The notes under the pieces were generated by a model, which was given only the letters and a program-made list of their open reading frames with translations, did not search any database and was not told the DNA's origin. A DNA stretch of 64,000 nt from Ideonella alba. GTDB taxonomy: Bacteria > Pseudomonadota > Gammaproteobacteria > Burkholderiales > Burkholderiaceae_C. Of this stretch, positions 8,605 to 17,110 are shown piece by piece (the first letter of the stretch is position 1; every line of letters begins with the position of its first letter). The translations under genes were made by a program, and so were the position numbers. The stretch lies in assembly GCF_018069875.1 (NCBI RefSeq), contig NZ_JAGQDF010000009.1, positions 62,001-126,000 of the forward strand, in the 5' to 3' direction.

Positions 8605-8862
8605 TCAGCCGCCACTGAGCGCCAGCACCACCGCCACGTCATCGCCGGGCTGCAGCGCCTGGCCCAGGTCGCGCACGCAGCGGCCATTGACGAAGACCCG
8701 CATGTGCGGTCGCAGCTGGCGCTGCTCGTCCACCACCCGGAAGCGCAGGCCGGGGTAGCGCGCGTCCAGGTCGGCGAACAGCGCGTGCAGCGTGTCGCCC
8801 TGGGCCTCCACGGTGTTGGCGCCGGTGTAGCTGTACAGGGCGCCGGGCAGCAGGACCTTCAT
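8605..8862 (-). CDS. MoaD/ThiS-family ubiquitin-like protein
   Basis: The 85-residue protein has a beta-grasp fold pattern and ends in LALSGG. The C-terminal Gly-Gly is what MoaD and ThiS proteins need for adenylation and thiocarboxylation. The start ATG overlaps the stop of the upstream beta-propeller gene (ATGA), so the two are translated together. MoaD-like proteins donate sulfur for molybdopterin, thiamin or other thio-cofactors. No MoaE, MoeB, ThiF or ThiG gene is nearby, so the partner enzyme must be elsewhere and the pathway is open. Confidence 0.85.
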   Translation of the reverse strand: MKVLLPGALYSYTGANTVEAQGDTLHALFADLDARYPGLRFRVVDEQRQLRPHMRVFVNGRCVRDLGQALQPGDDVAVVLALSGG

Positions 8863-9998
8863 GCCAGCACCGCCGCCTCCACGGCGTAGATCTCGGGCAG
8901 GTGACGGGCCAGCAGTTCCCACTGCGCGCCGCCATCGCGGCCGATCCACAGCTCCCCGCTGGTGGTGCCCAGGTACAGCGCTGGCTGCGGCAGGGTGTCC
9001 ACGGTCATGGCCTGGCGCTTGATCGTCCACCAGGCCTGTTCGCTGGGCAGGCCCTGGTCCTGGCGCTGCCAGCTGGCGCCGGCGTCGTGGGTGACGTAGG
9101 CCGCCGGTCGGCCGGCCGGGGCGGTGCGGGGCCAGACGTCGGTGCCGTCCATCGGGAAGACCCAGGCAGTGTCGGCGTCGTGCGGGTGCACCACCATCGG
9201 AAAGCCGATGTCGCCCACTTCGGCGGGCATGGCGCGTCCAATGCGCTGCCAGGTGGAGGCGGGCCGGTCCAGGCGGTAGATGCCGCAGTGGTTCTGCTGA
9301 TAGAGGCGGTCGGGCTGGGTGGGGCACTGGCGGATGCAGTGCGGGTCGTGGAAGGCCACGTTGCCGGGGTCGAAGCCGCCCACCACCTCCATGCCCTCGA
9401 TCAGCGTGTGCCAGGTCTCACCTTCGTCATGGGATTCGTGCACGCCGCCGCCGGACATGCCGAACAGCAGGTGCGCCGGGTCGCGCGGATCGACGATCAG
9501 CGAATGCAGCTTGGGGCCGTCGGGCGTGCCGTCCTGCACCGTGCCCATCCAGTCGCGGAAGCTGGGGCTGTCGTTGATCGAGGACAGCGGCGTCCAGGTG
9601 TCGCCGCCGTCGTCGCTGCGGAACAGGCCCTGCGGCGAGGTGCCGGCGTACCAGCGGCCGGGCTGGCTGGCGTGGCCGGGCGTGAGCCAGAACGTGTGGT
9701 CCACGCTGCGTGCGGGCAGGCCGTTGGTGGGCGCGGCAAAGGCGGGCGGGCGGCTGGCCTCCTGCCAGGTGGCGCCCAGGTCGGCGGAGCGGAAGATGGT
9801 GGGCCCAAGGTGGCCGGTGCGGGCGGCGGCCAGCAGGGTGCGGCCGTCGCGCGGGTCCAGCCGCAGGTGGCTGAGCGTGTGGCCCAGGAAGTGGGGGCCG
9901 TCGACGCGCCAGGTCTGGCGCTGCGGGTCGCCGTGATACAGCCAGGCGCCCTTGCGGGTGGCCACCATCAGCAGCAGTCGGGTGGGGGATACGGTCAT
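8859..9998 (-). CDS. BNR/sialidase-like beta-propeller protein
   Basis: The 379-residue protein has repeated Asp-box-type units (FRSADLGATWQEA, FRSDDGGDTWTPL, HESHDEGETWHTL, VTHDAGASWQRQ) spaced as in BNR six-bladed propellers (WD40/YVTN/BNR-like 'exo-alpha-sialidase' annotations). It lacks a signal peptide at the chosen start (MTVSPTRLLLMVATRKGAW), which fits the family. The catalytic residues of true sialidases are not evident, so I call it a binding or scaffold propeller. It is coupled by ATGA to the MoaD-like gene. Confidence 0.8.
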   Translation of the reverse strand: MTVSPTRLLLMVATRKGAWLYHGDPQRQTWRVDGPHFLGHTLSHLRLDPRDGRTLLAAARTGHLGPTIFRSADLGATWQEASRPPAFAAPTNGLPARSVDHTFWLTPGHASQPGRWYAGTSPQGLFRSDDGGDTWTPLSSINDSPSFRDWMGTVQDGTPDGPKLHSLIVDPRDPAHLLFGMSGGGVHESHDEGETWHTLIEGMEVVGGFDPGNVAFHDPHCIRQCPTQPDRLYQQNHCGIYRLDRPASTWQRIGRAMPAEVGDIGFPMVVHPHDADTAWVFPMDGTDVWPRTAPAGRPAAYVTHDAGASWQRQDQGLPSEQAWWTIKRQAMTVDTLPQPALYLGTTSGELWIGRDGGAQWELLARHLPEIYAVEAAVLA

Positions 9999-10240
9999 GG
10001 GCTCACTCCTGGTCGGCCGCCCCATGGCGGCTCAGGACAACGACGATCGGGCCGCCGTCGATTCGACACGCCGGCGCGCGACGGCAGTGTGGCATTGGCC
10101 GCAGCGGCTCGCCAGTCCGGCGCCCCGGTGGCTGCAAAGTGCCGAACAAGCGGATCGCTCAGGCCCTTCTCCGGGTTCCCCGGTGGGCACCTGGCGGCGC
10201 AGAATGGCTGATTCCTGCTGCTTGTTGTCCGGGAGCACCC

Positions 10241-11038
10241 ATGGAGCGATTCGCGCGTTGGGCCGCTGTGCTGTGGCTGGCCCTGGCCGGTGCCGGCAGT
10301 GCCATCGGGGCCGAATGCACCCGGGTGGTGTTGTCGGCCAACCCCGACTACCCGCCCTACCACTGGGCCGACGGCGAGCGCATCGTCGGCGCCAGCGTCG
10401 CGCTGACGGGCCGGATCCTGGACGAGCTGGGCGTGCCCTGGGAGGCCCGCCACATGGGGCCCTGGCCGCGGGTGCTGAAGTCGGCCGAGTTCGGCCAGAT
10501 CGATCTGGTCGTCAGCCTCAAGCCCACGCCGGAGCGCGAGGCCTACCTGCAGTTCACCCGCTCACCGGCGTTCCCGAACCCGATGGCGGTGTTCGTGGCC
10601 CAGGCCCGGCCGCTGAAGTTCGACAGCCCCAAGGACCTGGTGGGCAAGCGCGGCGGGCGCACCAGCGGTGACCGTTTCGGCGACGCCTTCGACCGCTTCG
10701 CCGAGCAGTCGCTGACGCTGGAAGACGCCGACACCCTGGCGGTGAACTTCCAGAAACTGGCGGCGGGCCGCATCGACTACGTGGTCACCGGTCTGTACAC
10801 CGGCCGGGCGCAGCTGTCGCAGCTGGGCCTGGCGCAGCGCATCGTGCCGCTGCCCAAGCCGGTGAACGAGGGCACGATCCACCATGGTTTCTCGCGCCGC
10901 AGCCCCTGCGTGTCCTTGCTGGACGCCGTGGACGCGAAGCTGGCCGAGGCCAGGCGCAGCGGCCTGGCCCATCGGCTGCTGGAAGAAGCCCTGGTGCAAT
11001 GGCAGCACAGCGCCAGCGCGGGCGGCACGCGGCCATGA
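10241..11038 (+). CDS. Periplasmic solute-binding protein (SBP_bac_3 type), likely sensor partner
   Basis: The 265-residue protein has a signal peptide (MERFARWAAVLWLALAGAGSAIGA) and a family 3 binding-protein fold: VVLSANPDYPPYHWADG at the start, the DLVVSLKPTPEREAYLQFT block, and KDLVGKRGG. No ABC permease or ATPase genes are adjacent. Its stop overlaps the start of a membrane diguanylate cyclase (ATGA). It is therefore more likely to present a ligand to that sensor than to feed a transporter. The ligand cannot be told from the sequence; amino acids or other small polar compounds are usual for this fold. Confidence 0.8.
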   Translation: MERFARWAAVLWLALAGAGSAIGAECTRVVLSANPDYPPYHWADGERIVGASVALTGRILDELGVPWEARHMGPWPRVLKSAEFGQIDLVVSLKPTPEREAYLQFTRSPAFPNPMAVFVAQARPLKFDSPKDLVGKRGGRTSGDRFGDAFDRFAEQSLTLEDADTLAVNFQKLAAGRIDYVVTGLYTGRAQLSQLGLAQRIVPLPKPVNEGTIHHGFSRRSPCVSLLDAVDAKLAEARRSGLAHRLLEEALVQWQHSASAGGTRP

Positions 11039-13158
11039 GACGCTGGTCCGGCATCGGACGCCTGGCGCTGCGGCAGACCCTGCTGGCCGCGCTGCTGGGC
11101 GTGCTGTTCGGCGCGGGCTTCAGCCTGCTGCAGGTGCAGCACAACTACCAGGTGTCGGTGGAGTCCGAGCGGCGCGAGATGCAGCAGCTGCTGGCGGCGA
11201 TGCGCGAGCCCGCTGCCCAGGCCGGCTACCACCTGAATGTCCAGGCGGCGCAGGTGGTGGTGAACGGCGCGCTGTCCTATGTGCCGGTGGTGGAGGCCAC
11301 CTTGCGCAGTGACTTCGGCGAGGTGCTGGCCCAGGGCCGCAGCCAGCGGCCCGAGGCGGCGCCCAGCCAGGCCTGGTGGACGCGCTTCATCGCTCCCACC
11401 CAGGCCTACAGCCTGCCGCTGGATTACGGCACGGCGCGCCAACGGGTGGGCGAGCTGCATGTGGTGACGGCCCAGGCGCCGCGGGTGCAGCGTTTCCTTG
11501 ACAGTGCCTGGCGCGACCTGGGCCTGAACGTGCTGCGCAGCCTGACCGTGGCGCTGGCCTTGGGCGCGCTGTCGTTTGTCACGCTGACGCGGCCGCTCAC
11601 CGCGATCGCCCGGCGCATCGGCCACGGCCCGCGGGCCGGGGGACCGACGCCGCTGGCCGAGGCGCATCGGCGCGACGAGATCGGCCAGATCGCCACCGCC
11701 TTCGAACGATTCGAGCGCGAGGCCGATGAGCGCGCCGCCAGCCTGGAAGCCTCGGCCCGCGCGCTGGCGGCCAGCGAGCAGCGCTACCGGCGCATCGTCG
11801 AGACCGCGGGCGAGGGCGTGTGGCAGCTCGACGAGCAGGGCCGCACCACGCTGGCCAACGAGGCCATGGCGCGCATGCTGGGCACCCGGGCGGCGCTGCT
11901 GACCGGGCGATTGCTGTTCGACTTCGTGGACGACGAGGACCGCCCCGCGGCGCAGGCGCTGCTGCGGCGCCGGCTGGACCAGGACAGCGAGCGCCATGAG
12001 ATCCGCTTCCGCCGGGCCGACGGGCGCACGCTGTGGGCCGAGGTGTCGACCTGTTCGTTCGCCGAGGCCGACGGCCAGGCCGCCGGCACCCTGGCCATGG
12101 TGACCGATGCCACCGATCGGCGCCGGCGCGACGAGGAACTGCGCGCCACCAACACCCGGCTGATCGCCATGGTCAGCGACCTGGAGCGGCACAAGGCCGA
12201 CATGGCCTTGATCACCGAACTCAACGAGCTGCTGCAGTCGGCCCGCACCGAGGCCGAGGCCTACGAGGTGGTGGGCACCGCCGCCGCGCAGCTGTTTCCC
12301 GGCTGCGACGGCGGCTTTGCGGTCGCCCGCGGCGACGAGGATCTTGCCGTCGTCGGCACCTGGGGCGCGACGTCCTGTCTGCCCGAGCGCTACGAGCGCA
12401 GCGCCTGCTGGTCGATCCGGCGCGGCGGGCCACACCTGTTGCTGGGGCATCAGGGCATCCGCTGCGCCCACCAGCCGCCCGGCCTGCAGGGGGTCATGCT
12501 CTGCACACCGCTGTACGTGGAAGGCGAGCTGCTGGGCGTGCTGCATGTGCACGCGCGCGAGACCACCGAGGCGGATGCGGTGCGCCAGCGCTCGGAGCTG
12601 TTTGGTGAGGTGGTCAAGCTCGGCCTGTCCAACCTGCGGCTGCGCGAATCGCTGCGCGAGCAGGCGCTGCGCGATGCGCTGACCGGCCTGCCCAACCGCC
12701 GCCTGTTCGACGAGACCCTGCCGCGCGAGCTGGCGCGTTGCGTGCGAGCGGGCCAGCCGCTGACACTGGCGGTGGTGGATGTGGACCACTTCAAGGGCAT
12801 CAACGACAGCCACGGCCATGAGGTGGGCGACCGCGTGCTGCAGGCGGTGGCGCAGGCCCTGCAGCAGTGCATCCGCACCAGCGACCTGGCCAGCCGCTAC
12901 GGCGGCGACGAGTTCATGTGCCTGCTGCCCGGCATGAGCGCCGCCGACGCCCGGTTGCGCTTCGAGCGGGCGCTGGAGCGCCTGTCGGCCGAAGGCGCGG
13001 CCGGTCTGCCTGGCGTGTGCGTGGGCTTCACGGTGGGCCTGGCCGCTGCACCGGTCAACGGCGGCGAGCCGCTGGCGCTGATGCGGGCGGCCGACGAGGC
13101 GCTCTATGCGGCCAAGCAGGCGGGCCGCCACCGGGTCGAGGTGGCTGCGGCGGCCTGA
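11035..13158 (+). CDS. Membrane diguanylate cyclase with periplasmic, HAMP-like, PAS and GAF regions
   Basis: The 707-residue protein has a first membrane segment at ~8-30, a ~130-residue periplasmic loop, and a second membrane segment (LRSLTVALALGALSFVTL). A HAMP-like linker follows, then a PAS domain (YRRIVETAGEGVWQLDEQG onwards, with a PAC tail), a GAF-like region (~400-540) and a GGDEF domain. The active site RYGGDEF is intact. RTSD five residues before it is a complete inhibitory I-site, so c-di-GMP synthesis with feedback control is expected. There is no EAL domain. The gene overlaps the solute-binding protein gene by four bases. Confidence 0.92.
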   Translation: MRRWSGIGRLALRQTLLAALLGVLFGAGFSLLQVQHNYQVSVESERREMQQLLAAMREPAAQAGYHLNVQAAQVVVNGALSYVPVVEATLRSDFGEVLAQGRSQRPEAAPSQAWWTRFIAPTQAYSLPLDYGTARQRVGELHVVTAQAPRVQRFLDSAWRDLGLNVLRSLTVALALGALSFVTLTRPLTAIARRIGHGPRAGGPTPLAEAHRRDEIGQIATAFERFEREADERAASLEASARALAASEQRYRRIVETAGEGVWQLDEQGRTTLANEAMARMLGTRAALLTGRLLFDFVDDEDRPAAQALLRRRLDQDSERHEIRFRRADGRTLWAEVSTCSFAEADGQAAGTLAMVTDATDRRRRDEELRATNTRLIAMVSDLERHKADMALITELNELLQSARTEAEAYEVVGTAAAQLFPGCDGGFAVARGDEDLAVVGTWGATSCLPERYERSACWSIRRGGPHLLLGHQGIRCAHQPPGLQGVMLCTPLYVEGELLGVLHVHARETTEADAVRQRSELFGEVVKLGLSNLRLRESLREQALRDALTGLPNRRLFDETLPRELARCVRAGQPLTLAVVDVDHFKGINDSHGHEVGDRVLQAVAQALQQCIRTSDLASRYGGDEFMCLLPGMSAADARLRFERALERLSAEGAAGLPGVCVGFTVGLAAAPVNGGEPLALMRAADEALYAAKQAGRHRVEVAAAA

Positions 13159-13183
13159 GCGGTTCGGGCGCCAGAGCGCCGGT

Positions 13184-13729
13184 TCACTCCTCCAGTCGCA
13201 GGATCTCGAGCTGCTCGGGCACGGTTTCGAACGTGCCGGCGCCGGCGGGCATCTGCATCAGCGGCTTGCCATCGGCCGACAGCACCCACACGCAGGGGTA
13301 GACCAGCAGGCGCGCGCGCTGGTCGCCGATGGCGCGCTGGAAGTCGGCGTACAGGCCCTGGTGGGCGTCGGTGCGCAGCTGCAGGCGCTTGGCGTCCACC
13401 TCGAGTCTGGCGGTCATCGTGGCCACCATCCAGCGCTCGTTGAAGTGCGGCACCAGGGCCTTGGCGTTGGCGGCCAGGAAGGCCTCGTAGCGGTGGCAGT
13501 AGTGGCAGTCGGTGGCGGTCAGGACCAGGTAGATGTCCTTCTTCAGCTGGCGCGCGCGGGCCTGGGCGGGGCGCAGGTCGAACAGCCAGGGGCCGCCGTC
13601 GCCCTGGGGCTTGTCGGGCTCGATGACCATCGGCGCATAGGCCGCCGGGATGGCGGCGCGGGCGGGGGCGGTCCAGGGCAGGGCGCCCAGGCAGGCGGCC
13701 TGCAGCCAGTGGCGGCGCCGCGGGTTCAT
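13184..13729 (-). CDS. Exported thioredoxin-like protein with CxxC, end of the xox operon
   Basis: The 181-residue protein starts with an RRR signal peptide (MNPRRRHWLQAACLGALPW). The thioredoxin-like active site is TDCHYCHRYE (Cys75, Cys78), followed by a conserved-looking FNERWMVATM segment. It resembles thioredoxin-fold SoxW-like proteins. It is the last gene of the operon and its start overlaps the stop of the SoxYZ-like gene (ATGA). The expected role is reduction or disulfide exchange on the carrier cysteine of its SoxYZ-like neighbours or on cytochrome partners. That is inferred from the analogous SoxW-SoxYZ relation in sulfur oxidisers. Confidence 0.82.
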   Translation of the reverse strand: MNPRRRHWLQAACLGALPWTAPARAAIPAAYAPMVIEPDKPQGDGGPWLFDLRPAQARARQLKKDIYLVLTATDCHYCHRYEAFLAANAKALVPHFNERWMVATMTARLEVDAKRLQLRTDAHQGLYADFQRAIGDQRARLLVYPCVWVLSADGKPLMQMPAGAGTFETVPEQLEILRLEE

Positions 13730-14568
13730 GCAATGGCTCCGGTGGCCAGATCCAGTGCGCCGCGAAAGCGCTGCTCCTTGCTGTCCTCGACCTCGGCTTC
13801 CAGGCGGCCGCCGCCGTCGGCGCGCGGCTGGAACAGGAAGCGCCAGCTGGGGTTCTCGCTGATGGAGAAGTCGCAGTCCAGGTCGAACAGCAATCGGCCG
13901 TCGTAGCGCGCGCGGATGCTGCGCACGAAGTGCGGCGGGATGTACATCACCGTGACCTGGTTGAGCTCGAAACCGGTGTCGTTGGGATGGATCACCGTGA
14001 CCTCGCCCGGCGTGGCCTGGCCCGCGGGTTTCAGGCCCTCGGGCAGCTTGAAGCGGGTCTGGCCGATCAGCTGCGGCGCATCGCGGTTGGGCGGTGCGCT
14101 GCAGCCGCCCGACACCTTCACGTAGCGCGAGGACAGGTGCAGCGAGCCGTCGTCCAGCTCGGCGATGACGCGCATGTGGCCGTACTCGTCCACGCGCAGC
14201 CGGGTCTCGAACTCGGCGCGGACGATGGCCGGGCCGATGTTGAGCGTGGCGGCCACCGGCGACGGGTTCTTGTCGACCAGCAGCGTGTAGCGGCGCACGG
14301 CGCGACCGGGCGCTTGGTCGCCCAGACGGGGCACGATCTTCACCGGCACCGAGGCACCGTAGGCCGCGCGCAACGGCACCACCAGCTGCACCGCGCTGTC
14401 GGCCCCGGTGGCGATCGGGCGGTCGCCGAAGAGCTTGGCGCGCAGGCGGTCCCACTCGGGCGAGCCGCCGTCGTGGTCGATCACGGCAGGCAGGCCGCCC
14501 GGCGCGGCGGTGGCCGCCAGCGGCAGGCCGGCCAGGGCCAGCAGGGCGTGTCGTCGGGCGATGCTCAT
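13726..14568 (-). CDS. Quinoprotein dehydrogenase-associated SoxYZ-like carrier protein (copy 1)
   Basis: The 280-residue exported protein fuses a SoxY-like N-terminal half and a SoxZ-like C-terminal half. The SoxY-like part ends in KVSGGCSAPP, where Cys156 is the candidate swinging-arm carrier residue (canonical SoxY ends GGCGG). The SoxZ-like part shows VIHPNDTGFELN and IPPHFVRSIRARYDG, matching the SoxZ pattern HPMxTG...IP. It is known as a family always found near PQQ dehydrogenases (TIGR04557-type). A second paralogue lies at 17107-17970 in the same operon. Its start was set by the signal peptide MSIARRHALLALAGLPLA. Confidence 0.88.
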   Translation of the reverse strand: MSIARRHALLALAGLPLAATAAPGGLPAVIDHDGGSPEWDRLRAKLFGDRPIATGADSAVQLVVPLRAAYGASVPVKIVPRLGDQAPGRAVRRYTLLVDKNPSPVAATLNIGPAIVRAEFETRLRVDEYGHMRVIAELDDGSLHLSSRYVKVSGGCSAPPNRDAPQLIGQTRFKLPEGLKPAGQATPGEVTVIHPNDTGFELNQVTVMYIPPHFVRSIRARYDGRLLFDLDCDFSISENPSWRFLFQPRADGGGRLEAEVEDSKEQRFRGALDLATGAIA

Positions 14569-14581
14569 CAGGGCTCCTCGG

Positions 14582-15571
14582 TCAGCGCAGCAGCAGCGCG
14601 CGCTCCTGGCGCAGGAAGACGATCGACGCATTGCGCCGGTGGATGGTGTCGGCCTGGTCCCAGTCGGCGAACTCGGGCAGCGTGGCCGCCTCGGCCACGT
14701 CCGACAGCGGCGTGCCCTGTGCCAACAGCACGGCGATGCGCTCGTCGAGCTGGTCCAGGTAGCGGCGGGTCTGGGCCACCAGGTCCGGCGCGGCCAGCGG
14801 GCCGTGGCCGGGCACGATGCGGGCCAGCGGCAGCGCCTGCAGCGCGGCCAGCGCGGCGCGCCAGCCCTCGGGGCGGGCGTCCTGCACGTCGGGGATGGTG
14901 TGTGCGTCCATCAGGCCGCCCGCGAACAGCGTGCCACTGGACTCGTCCAGCACCGCGAGGTCGCCGGGACCGCTGCTGTGGGCCTCCGGGCCGTGCACCA
15001 GCAGGCGCAGGCGCCGACCGATCAGCCCGGCCAGTTCGGCCTCGGCGGCGGGCAGGTCGGCCAGCAGGCGGTCCGGTCGGGCCACGCGGCTGCCGGCCAT
15101 TTCATCCTCGCCCAGCACGCGCTTGAGGGTCTTGAGGCAGTTGTCGCAGCGCGCCGCCATCAGACGGGCGGCGGCCGGGTGCATCCACACCGGCACGCCG
15201 TGGTGCTGGAAACTGGTGGCGCCAAAGACGAACTCCTGGCGCACATGGGTCAGCAGCAGCGCGCGCACCGGCAGCGCCGTGATGCGGCGCAGGCTGGCCA
15301 GCAGGGCCTCGCCGTGGCGCGCTGACACGCCGCTGTCGATGACCACCACGCCCGTGGGCCCGACGATGAAGCCGGCATTGCCGATACGGCCCCGGTTGGC
15401 CGGGTCGACCTCGCCGCCGGTCCCGGGCACCATGAACACGCCAGGGGCCACCTCCAGGGCCTGACCAGGTGTGGTCACCGGCGCAGCCGCGCAGGCGGCC
15501 AGCGGCGGCAGGCAGGACCAGGCCGCCCACTGCAGCAGGCGGCGGCGCTGGCGGCGAACCGGGTGGGGCAT
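14582..15571 (-). CDS. Quinoprotein relay system metallo-beta-lactamase-fold protein with degenerate zinc motif
   Basis: The 329-residue exported protein has an MBL fold with VVVIDSGVSARHG (strand and metal-adjacent Asp), LLLTHVRQEFVFG where the HxHxDH motif should be, and IVPGHGPL towards the C-terminus. Only the first His (His109) of the motif is kept; the others read Arg111, Glu113 and Phe114. A CDNC pair (Cys142, Cys145) is present. It corresponds to the SoxH-related 'quinoprotein relay system zinc metallohydrolase' group (TIGR04558/04559-type). In the operon it lies between the SRPBCC gene and SoxYZ-like copy 1. Whether it still binds zinc is doubtful. Confidence 0.82.
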   Translation of the reverse strand: MPHPVRRQRRRLLQWAAWSCLPPLAACAAAPVTTPGQALEVAPGVFMVPGTGGEVDPANRGRIGNAGFIVGPTGVVVIDSGVSARHGEALLASLRRITALPVRALLLTHVRQEFVFGATSFQHHGVPVWMHPAAARLMAARCDNCLKTLKRVLGEDEMAGSRVARPDRLLADLPAAEAELAGLIGRRLRLLVHGPEAHSSGPGDLAVLDESSGTLFAGGLMDAHTIPDVQDARPEGWRAALAALQALPLARIVPGHGPLAAPDLVAQTRRYLDQLDERIAVLLAQGTPLSDVAEAATLPEFADWDQADTIHRRNASIVFLRQERALLLR

Positions 15572-15581
15572 GCGACAGGGC

Positions 15582-16124
15582 CTACTTGCCCTCGACCAGG
15601 GACTTCAGGTTGGCCAGGCCGCTCTGGTAGACGCCGGTGACGGCGCGCACCGCGGCTTCGTCGTTCTGGTCCGGGGGCGGGTTGTTGTTGGGATAGCCGC
15701 GGTAGAAGGCGCCACGCCACTCCACGGTGGCCTTGCCCCCGTCTTCGGTGACGCGCAAAGTGGACGTGTAGTTGGTCACCGGCAGCGCACCGCCGTCCTT
15801 GGCGCGGTAGGTGTACTTCATGCCGGCATCGTCCCAGGCTTCCAGGGTCTCGGTCAGCGCGCCGCCCCCCTTGAGCGTGAGCTGGCGGACCGAGCCGACC
15901 TCGTTGCCCTTGTCGGCCGGGCTGGATGCGACCGCCGGGTGCCAGGCCTGCAGCGCGGCGAAGTCCTTGATCCGGGCCCAGACGGTGGCCGCGGGGGCGT
16001 TGATGGTGATGGTCTCGGTCACCTTCTGGCGCGTCGGGCCGTGCGCGGTGGCGGCGCCGGACACGGCGGCCAGGGCCAGGCCGAGCAGCCACAGGCGGCG
16101 TGTCGGCGGGAGGGAGCGGGTCAT
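15582..16124 (-). CDS. Exported SRPBCC (polyketide cyclase/START-like) protein
   Basis: The 180-residue protein has a signal peptide ([27 protein letters not shown]) followed by a SRPBCC domain. The domain shows VTETITINAPAATVWARIKDFAALQAWHPAV, the typical strand-helix-helix opening, and VEWRGAFYRGYP later. Exported SRPBCC proteins recur in xox/PQQ gene sets. A ligand-binding or chaperone role for a hydrophobic cofactor is possible but unproven. Its start overlaps the stop of the beta-propeller gene by one base (TGATG). Confidence 0.8.
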   Translation of the reverse strand: MTRSLPPTRRLWLLGLALAAVSGAATAHGPTRQKVTETITINAPAATVWARIKDFAALQAWHPAVASSPADKGNEVGSVRQLTLKGGGALTETLEAWDDAGMKYTYRAKDGGALPVTNYTSTLRVTEDGGKATVEWRGAFYRGYPNNNPPPDQNDEAAVRAVTGVYQSGLANLKSLVEGK

Positions 16125-17110
16125 CAGGGGGTCTCCTTGCGGGCGAGGGAAAGATCAGGTGGGGTGGCGATGAAGGCGCCAAAGCCGCGCGGGTTGCGGC
16201 CCAGCGGCACGCGGCTGATCAGCTGGCCGCTCGCGGCATCGAGCAGGCTGAGGTCGTCGTCCATCCAGTTGACGACCAGCACCTGCGCGCCGTGGGCGGC
16301 AATGCCTTCGGGGTAGCCAAAGCCGCGCAGCGTGGCCAGCGGGGTCAGGCGGTCGGCGTCGAAGACGCTGACGGTGTCGTCGTGCTGGTTGGTCACGTAC
16401 AGGCGCCGGCCACTGTCGGCCAGCGCCGCGCCGTAGGGTGCCTTGCCCACCTTCAGCGTGGCCACCACCTGGCGGCTGCGGGTGTCGATGACGCTGACGT
16501 CGTCGCTCAGCACGTTCAGCGCGTACAGACGCTGGCGCGGCGTATCCAGCAGCAGCGCAAACGGGTGCTGGCCCACCGGCACCCGGGCGATCACCTCGGC
16601 GCGGGCCACGTCGACCAGGGCCACGCGGTTGTCGTCGCGCTCGGCCACCCAGGCCTGGGCGCCGTCGGGCAGGGCCGCCACGCCGGCCGGGGCGCGGCCC
16701 AGCGGCACGTCGGCGATCAGGCGGCGCGCGGGCAGGTCGAAGACCTTCAGGCGCTGGCGGTACCAGTCGGCGGCAAAGACGCGGCCGCCGTCGGCGCTGG
16801 CATCCACGCCCACCACGCCCTGGCCCACCGTCAGGCGGGCGAGTTCGCGCGGGGGCTGCATGGCCAGCACGGTGAGGGCGTCGTCGTCGGCGTTGCTGAC
16901 CACCACCTCACCGCGTGCCGGCACCGCCACCACGCCGGCCGGCGAGCGGCCCACCGGCACCGTGGCCACCACCCGGCGGGTGGCGAGGTCGACCACCGAC
17001 ACATCATGGCTGCCCTGGTTGGTGATCCAGGCCAGCGGCGCCGCGGTGGCTGCCGCGGCAAGGGCCAGGCCGGCAGCGGCCAGCGCCCGGGCGGCCAGCA
17101 GCGGTGTCAT
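16124..17110 (-). CDS. PQQ-dependent catabolism-associated YVTN beta-propeller protein
   Basis: The 328-residue exported protein consists of about seven repeats of the YVTN type (AWITNQGSHDVSVVDLATRRVVATVPVG, LYVTNQHDDTVSVFDAD and similar), each with the V-I/V-D-T pattern. It matches the beta-propeller family linked to PQQ-dependent catabolism (TIGR03866-type). The fold resembles quinoprotein propellers but has no PQQ-binding vicinal cysteines or catalytic Asp, so a binding or docking role is likely. Start and stop overlap both neighbours (ATGA at 17107-17110). Confidence 0.86.
   Translation of the reverse strand: MTPLLAARALAAAGLALAAAATAAPLAWITNQGSHDVSVVDLATRRVVATVPVGRSPAGVVAVPARGEVVVSNADDDALTVLAMQPPRELARLTVGQGVVGVDASADGGRVFAADWYRQRLKVFDLPARRLIADVPLGRAPAGVAALPDGAQAWVAERDDNRVALVDVARAEVIARVPVGQHPFALLLDTPRQRLYALNVLSDDVSVIDTRSRQVVATLKVGKAPYGAALADSGRRLYVTNQHDDTVSVFDADRLTPLATLRGFGYPEGIAAHGAQVLVVNWMDDDLSLLDAASGQLISRVPLGRNPRGFGAFIATPPDLSLARKETP

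Noticed and set aside
8859-9998. True sialidase
   Set aside because: Asp-box repeats alone do not show it. The arginine triad and other catalytic residues are not evident and no signal peptide is present.
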